From positions 124,439,752 to 124,503,751 of the forward strand of contig CM045762.1 in the NCBI GenBank assembly GCA_025200525.1: 64,000 nucleotides of DNA. Reading direction: 5' to 3'. Positions within the stretch are counted from its first letter, which is position 1. Each line of letters opens with the position of its first letter. This DNA comes from Camellia lanceoleosa. Its lineage: Eukaryota; Streptophyta; Magnoliopsida; Ericales; Theaceae. Position numbers and translations under genes: made by a program. A model generated the notes under the pieces. It was not told where the DNA came from, ran no database searches, and was given only the letters and a program-made list of their open reading frames with translations. Shown piece by piece: positions 59,488 to 64,000 of this stretch.

Positions 59488-60116
59488 CTAGACATGCTCA
59501 AATAATTCCGGATACTTGGAGTGGACCTCCGCTTCCCGTTCCCAACTCGCTTTCTCAATCCCATGGTGTCTCCACAACACCTTTACTAACGGTATGGTCT
59601 TACCCCGCAACACTTGCTCTCGGGTATTTAAGATTTGAATTGGTCGCTCTTCGTCGGAGACATCCTCATCTTCCTCCAAATCAACCCAATCTAACACATG
59701 AGAAGGGTCGGGCTTGTACTTCCTAAGCATTGACACATGGAACACATTATGAACTCTCTAAAATTATGCCAATAAAGCTAACCGATATGCTACTTTCCCA
59801 ATCCTCTCCAATATCTCGAAAGGCCCAATGAACCTCGGAGACAACCTACCAGTCTTACCGAACCTCATCAAAGTTTGCCTAGGTGAGATCTTAAGAAACA
59901 CGTGATCACTTACTTCAGAAGATAAAGGTCATCTATTCTTATCGGCATAACATTTCTATCGGTTTTGGGTCATAGCTAACCTCTTTCTGATGAGGGTAGC
60001 TTTCCCGGTTGTCTCCCTCACGATTTTCGGGCCCAACAAAGGTGCATCGCCCACCTCAGCCCAACAAACTAGTGTCCTACAAGGTCGGCCATACAAGGCC
60101 TCAAACGGTGCCAAGG
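59488..60116 (-). pseudogene. GYP-3 integrase C-terminus with chromodomain-like tail
   Basis: The minus-strand frame 59745-59488 reads FHVSMLRKYKPDPSHVLDW and VLWRHHGIEKASWEREAEVH, ending YPELFEHV. Upstream, broken pieces match GPFEILERIG, DHVFLKI and, at 60116, the segment for FEALYGRPC. There the homology stops abruptly and an unrelated sequence begins, marking a deletion or replacement junction. Confidence 0.8.
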
Positions 60117-62640
60117 AAAACCTCCTACTAACCAAGGAAACACAACACTAACTTCCGGTCACAACCAAAATTGGAATACCACCCCGACTCTAGGAATGCC
60201 AAAGATACCGAATTAGTCAAGAGCACAAGGAAAGGGTCACAGACTTCCCCTCGATTCACACCACTAACTGGGTTTATGAGACTAGGACAACAAACAACCG
60301 CAACAACCCCATGCACGCCCTGGGTATCCACTACCACTAACCCAAACACTCTCCACGCTTCGCACTCCAACAAGATGGGGACTAGATTTTCACCACAAGA
60401 TCCTTGGTTACCTCGTTAAAGGAAAAAGGTTACAACAAAACTCGGCTCAAGACAAGACTCCAGCCTAACAAGTTCTTACAACACCCAACCATTCAATGCC
60501 CAACCATTCACATAACCGAATATACAAAATTCAAGATTTAGCAATACAATTAAAGCAGTTATAGCATCCCAATCATAAGGGCATGATAATTAACAATTCA
60601 TTCTGAAAAGAAAATTTCATCTTTTTCCCAATTCTTGGTAAAAATTGTTTCTTTTACATATAAAACATTTTCTCAAGGGTGTTCCAAAACTCACACTGAT
60701 CATTAGCCAAAATACATTTTCTGCCTTACAAGTGAAATCCAAATTTCATTTATTAGTACCATTCTTACGTAACAACCGGTGAACCTCTACCGTCACCCAA
60801 TAACGCCCATCACCCATACGGCGATGCCACAACCAACATAACATATCATTTTCGCAATGTTCATTAACGTTTCCACACTATTATCAACACAGATTACCAC
60901 AATCACACCATTTCGTTCAGCCAATATCATTATGTTTACTATGTAATTTATCATCCACACAAGATAGCGAAAGGACACATAAACTAGTTTCAACAAAATT
61001 GCTTACATCATCTTTGAATGAAAACTCTTTTCCTCGTTTATATGTTTTTATCAAAATTTGTTTAAATTCATACTGTTTTCCAACCAAATTTCATGTCATA
61101 AATACAGAGTAAAACTCATTATTTTGTAAACATTTTCCCAAAACAAGTCTTAAAATCTCACCCTAAGGGTTTTAGTTAAAATAGAATCGTCATGAAAGTT
61201 TTCAAAAGTTGGAAACCACCCCTCATTTTATCTTCTCAATATATAACCGGTGAATCCCGACCATCACCCAATCACATTCATCACACTTCCAACGATTTCT
61301 ACAATGCAAAAATTACATTTCCATGACAACAAAAGTTAGTAAATAAGCACGGTGCCAAAAGAACCATGCAACAGGCATAACTTTCCAAACTTCGAAGGTT
61401 TCATACCAACACAACACTAACCAAGAAGACCATCGATACAAGTGGACTTACAAACGTTCCCAACCAAGGGGCTAACACTTTACCCCGACTCTCGGGTTTC
61501 AAAACTCGCATCGGGAAGTGCACACCGACTACTACCCGCACAAGCAAGGCTCAAACACAACCCATGGTACAACACCGCCTTCTAGCTCATTCTGTGCTAA
61601 ATTTTTCCAAAGGTTTAACCTTACACTCCACATCTAAACCATTATAAAGTGACGATGTGTTACTCACCTTGATGCCAATCAACTTAGCTAATCACCTGAG
61701 ACTTTTCCACTCCCACTCCATTCACCTAGAGACAGGTTTTCAAACACCGTTCCACATACTTTCAGGGTCTTTTCGACCTCCCTAAAATAGACTACTCCAC
61801 TATTGTTCCCATAGAAATTCTACTCATACAACAGGATGGAAAACACACTCTTACATTCAACACGAGACCGAATAGGTCAAAGGCGATCACACGATCCCGG
61901 GCACCCAAGACAAATCTCTTCAATGGTATACTCATCACTTGAGAACACAAACCGTTCGCCACACTAATAATACTTCAAGCATCTACTCATGAAATTCTTT
62001 TCTCACTCAACTCTCTACTCGCAATCTAATAACGTCCCATACTCATAACTGACCAAGGCATAATAGCGACCCCACTTACGGTTGACAAGACCACAACCAA
62101 CTCACTAATCAACAACTCGATGCACTAAGCAACACACACTAGTACTCTTCTCACTATACCAAGATATGGATCTCACACTTCCTTAGACATTCCCACATCA
62201 CGTCCACCAATCTTCACTAGATTCTAAGGTCTAACGTTTCCTCAAACTTACCAAAATAAAAAGCTTAAACTTTTGGCCCTCATTCCAACACTACGCTAGT
62301 CACAAAGATTTTCCGCGAATCTTTCATTTTCCACAAACAAGTTCCAAACTAATTAAGAATCAAAGGCTATCACCCGACCAACACAAAATTTTACATCCGT
62401 TATACAACAACACTAGGATCATCAATATCCTTAACAACTTTGCATTACATAAACATAACAGAGAGTTCAAGCCCCGTTGCAAGCTCCCAACACACGAGGG
62501 TAACAAACAACAATACAAGCACAACAGATAGCTACGGTGCCTTAGCATCCTACGACACACAGATCAATCACAAAAGTTTCACAATTTATAACATAGATCT
62601 CTAAAACAAAAGTCCCCCCTACAGGGCGGTACTACTGTGC
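60117..62640 (-). other. Unrecognised internal region of GYP-3 replacing most of pol
   Basis: About 2.5 kb without protease, RT, RNase H or integrase motifs on either strand and without a long frame. Two stretches with the phrase ACCGGTGAA...CATCACCCAAT or close to it (about 60776 and 61246) suggest an internal duplication. Short frames here (60128-60373, 60793-60996, 62360-62560) show nothing recognisable. Confidence 0.6.
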
Positions 62641-62658
62641 TGGTTGAAAAGCCGACCC

Positions 62659-63703
62659 TCACGAAGCTCTCGAAACCTGGCCTCTCCGAGCCTGATACCG
62701 ATAACGTCCCCAACTGGACTGGTGGGACAAAGTCTGACTAGATTCTAAAACACCGAAAAGATCTACACGTAAAGGGCAAAAACGTCCAGCATGGCCCCTC
62801 TGACCACAATTAAAACAAACAACGGCCACCCAACTCTGAACCCGATTTGGAGCCTGAACCTCATTGGATCCCCTAACGGACAAACTCGAAACCCCTGATA
62901 AAAACAAGGACTGAGTCTGCGAGTGAGCATGCATTCGCCTCCATCTCTTGCTAAGTCTAGGGTGCTCATGAACTATAGAAGTTACCGAAGTGGCCTCTTC
63001 CCTAGCTCGACCCATACTACTAACCACGGCCTCTGCATGGGCCGCCGCCTTAACTAGATCATAATGATTCTTCCACTTAGATCTAACCAACTTCTCCCGG
63101 ATATCATCTTGTAATCGCCTCTCAACTTCATAACAACGACGCTCCTCTGTTACCACCAATTCTGGAGCAAATCTCGACAAACTAGTGAACCTCATCTCAA
63201 ACGGAGCCAAAGGAGTAACATCCTGACGCAACTCAACAAACTGTTTGCCTAACCTTTCCCAAGCAGAAAGAAGGAAATACTTGGCCAAGAAGGCCTCGGT
63301 AAACGCAACCCACGTGGCACCTACGGTACACTCCACATACTCCCACCAATAACTTGCATTTCCCCTGAAATAGGAAGGTTGCCAAAGAAACCCTTAACCC
63401 CTCGTCATCAACCCTAAGCATGTCAAGAGTCTTGGTAATCTGTTCCAACCAACTCTCCGCCTCTAGCGGTCTTGCCTCTCCCAAAAACTCCGGTGGATTG
63501 GAGCGAAGAAACTCCTTAGTAAGCTTGAGGGTACGCCCGTTGTCCCCCTCATTACGAGCTGGAGCATCTTGCACCACTCTCACAACCTCGCGCACAACTT
63601 CCTCGCCGACAGCCGATGCTGTAACGACAAGTGCTAGGGGAACCACTATGCCCCTACCGACACTCTTATTACCCATTCGTCCTCTACTTCCTCGTGTAGA
63701 CAT
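62659..63703 (-). pseudogene. GYP-3 Gag
   Basis: Start ATG at 63703-63701 (MSTRGSRGRMGN), in the same position as in the other elements. First frame: LTKEFLRSNPPEFLGEARPL and AESWLEQITKTLDMLRVDDE. After a frame break near 63360 it continues in another frame with VGATWVAFTEAFLAKYF, FTSLSRFAPELVVTEERRC and an intact zinc knuckle CFNCGQRGHAGRFC. It ends near 62659. A single break separates two otherwise well-kept halves. Confidence 0.85.
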
Positions 63704-64000
63704 CCTATAAAATTCAAAAACAAAATCAACTAAGTGCACGACACAACAGCCTCCCCGAGAAACACACCCTCACCACTACGACCTTGAACCCTTCTCGACA
63801 TCCTCATTAAGGAACATGATAGATAACTAGCACATAATTCCAAATGTACTCGTGATTTGCCTTACACGTAAAACTAATACAATTACACATATTCTAGCAC
63901 ATAGGCAATCCATTTCACTCCAAATAAGCACGTAGTCACATAAGCACATACGAATTATCCTTTAGTGATGAGATTTGTCCCATGAGAAACCAAGAATTCT
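63704..64000 (-). other. GYP-3 leader (between gag and primer site)
   Basis: Non-coding. The equivalent stretch of GYP-1 (30292-30676) leads to the primer binding site. Here the site and the 5' LTR are beyond the window. Confidence 0.55.

Larger units (their letters stand above)
56639..64000 (-). mobile_element. GYP-3, Ty3/gypsy element of another subfamily; right end outside the window
   Basis: 3' LTR 56639-59171, polypurine tract 59172-59187, integrase C-terminus 59488-60116, an unrecognised internal stretch 60117-62640 and gag 62659-63703. Protease, reverse transcriptase, RNase H and the integrase core are absent. The 5' LTR must lie beyond 64000. The left flank is GCATC (56634-56638). 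LTR ends are TG...CA here. It would depend on another element's enzymes. Confidence 0.85.

Overview
The window is nuclear DNA of a flowering plant, most likely a eudicot; I cannot name the species. It is AT-rich, with spliceosomal introns, plant-type Helitrons, MITEs and Ty3/gypsy chromovirus LTR retrotransposons. The only recognisable host gene family is a plant aldo-keto reductase of the auxin-induced PCNT115 / perakine-reductase-like type. Its last exon lies at 373-708 and a second copy, broken by two stop codons, lies at 45323-46554. The two copies share intron and 3' flank, so this is a gene duplication whose spacer has been filled with about 45 kb of mobile elements.

Layout. 1-1620: end of the first reductase copy and its 3' flank. 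1621-21450: a Helitron cluster. It holds a relic interrupted by Helitron B (2376-5745), a decayed autonomous Rep/helicase Helitron C (to 12733), Helitron D (12738-19354) split by Helitron E (13701-19180), and Helitron F (19355 to about 21450), which has four tandem 5' units. 21451-22537: two related foldback MITEs. 22723-43416: a three-level LTR nest. A plus-strand solo LTR (sLTR-A, target duplication CAAAC) received gypsy element GYP-1 (minus strand, TAACT), whose own 5' LTR received GYP-2 (minus strand, CGGAT). 43417-45322: intergenic. 45323-46765: reductase pseudogene. 47847-50077: solo LTR sLTR-B. 51780-52870: a repeat with a cluster of short palindromes. 53220-56638: two unidentified minus-strand gene copies or relics, each downstream of a copy of the same promoter. 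56639 to the window end: GYP-3, a gypsy element with gag and the integrase tail but with the middle of pol missing.

The most striking signal is in the LTRs. All six LTR copies of the GYP-1/GYP-2 family carry an array of CTCGAG-centred palindromes arranged in pairs. Within readable pairs the two cores are exactly 20 bp apart. The array begins 184-193 bp from the LTR 5' end and lies upstream of a TATA-like sequence. GYP-3 has the same design at the same distance with a different core, GTCGAC, and 21-22 bp pair spacing. This looks like a modular upstream control region of the LTR promoter. I do not recognise it as described.

Caution on quality: differences between the two LTRs of one element cluster at CTG/CAG sites and short homopolymers. 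Some frame breaks in GYP-1 and GYP-2 may therefore be sequence errors, not decay.
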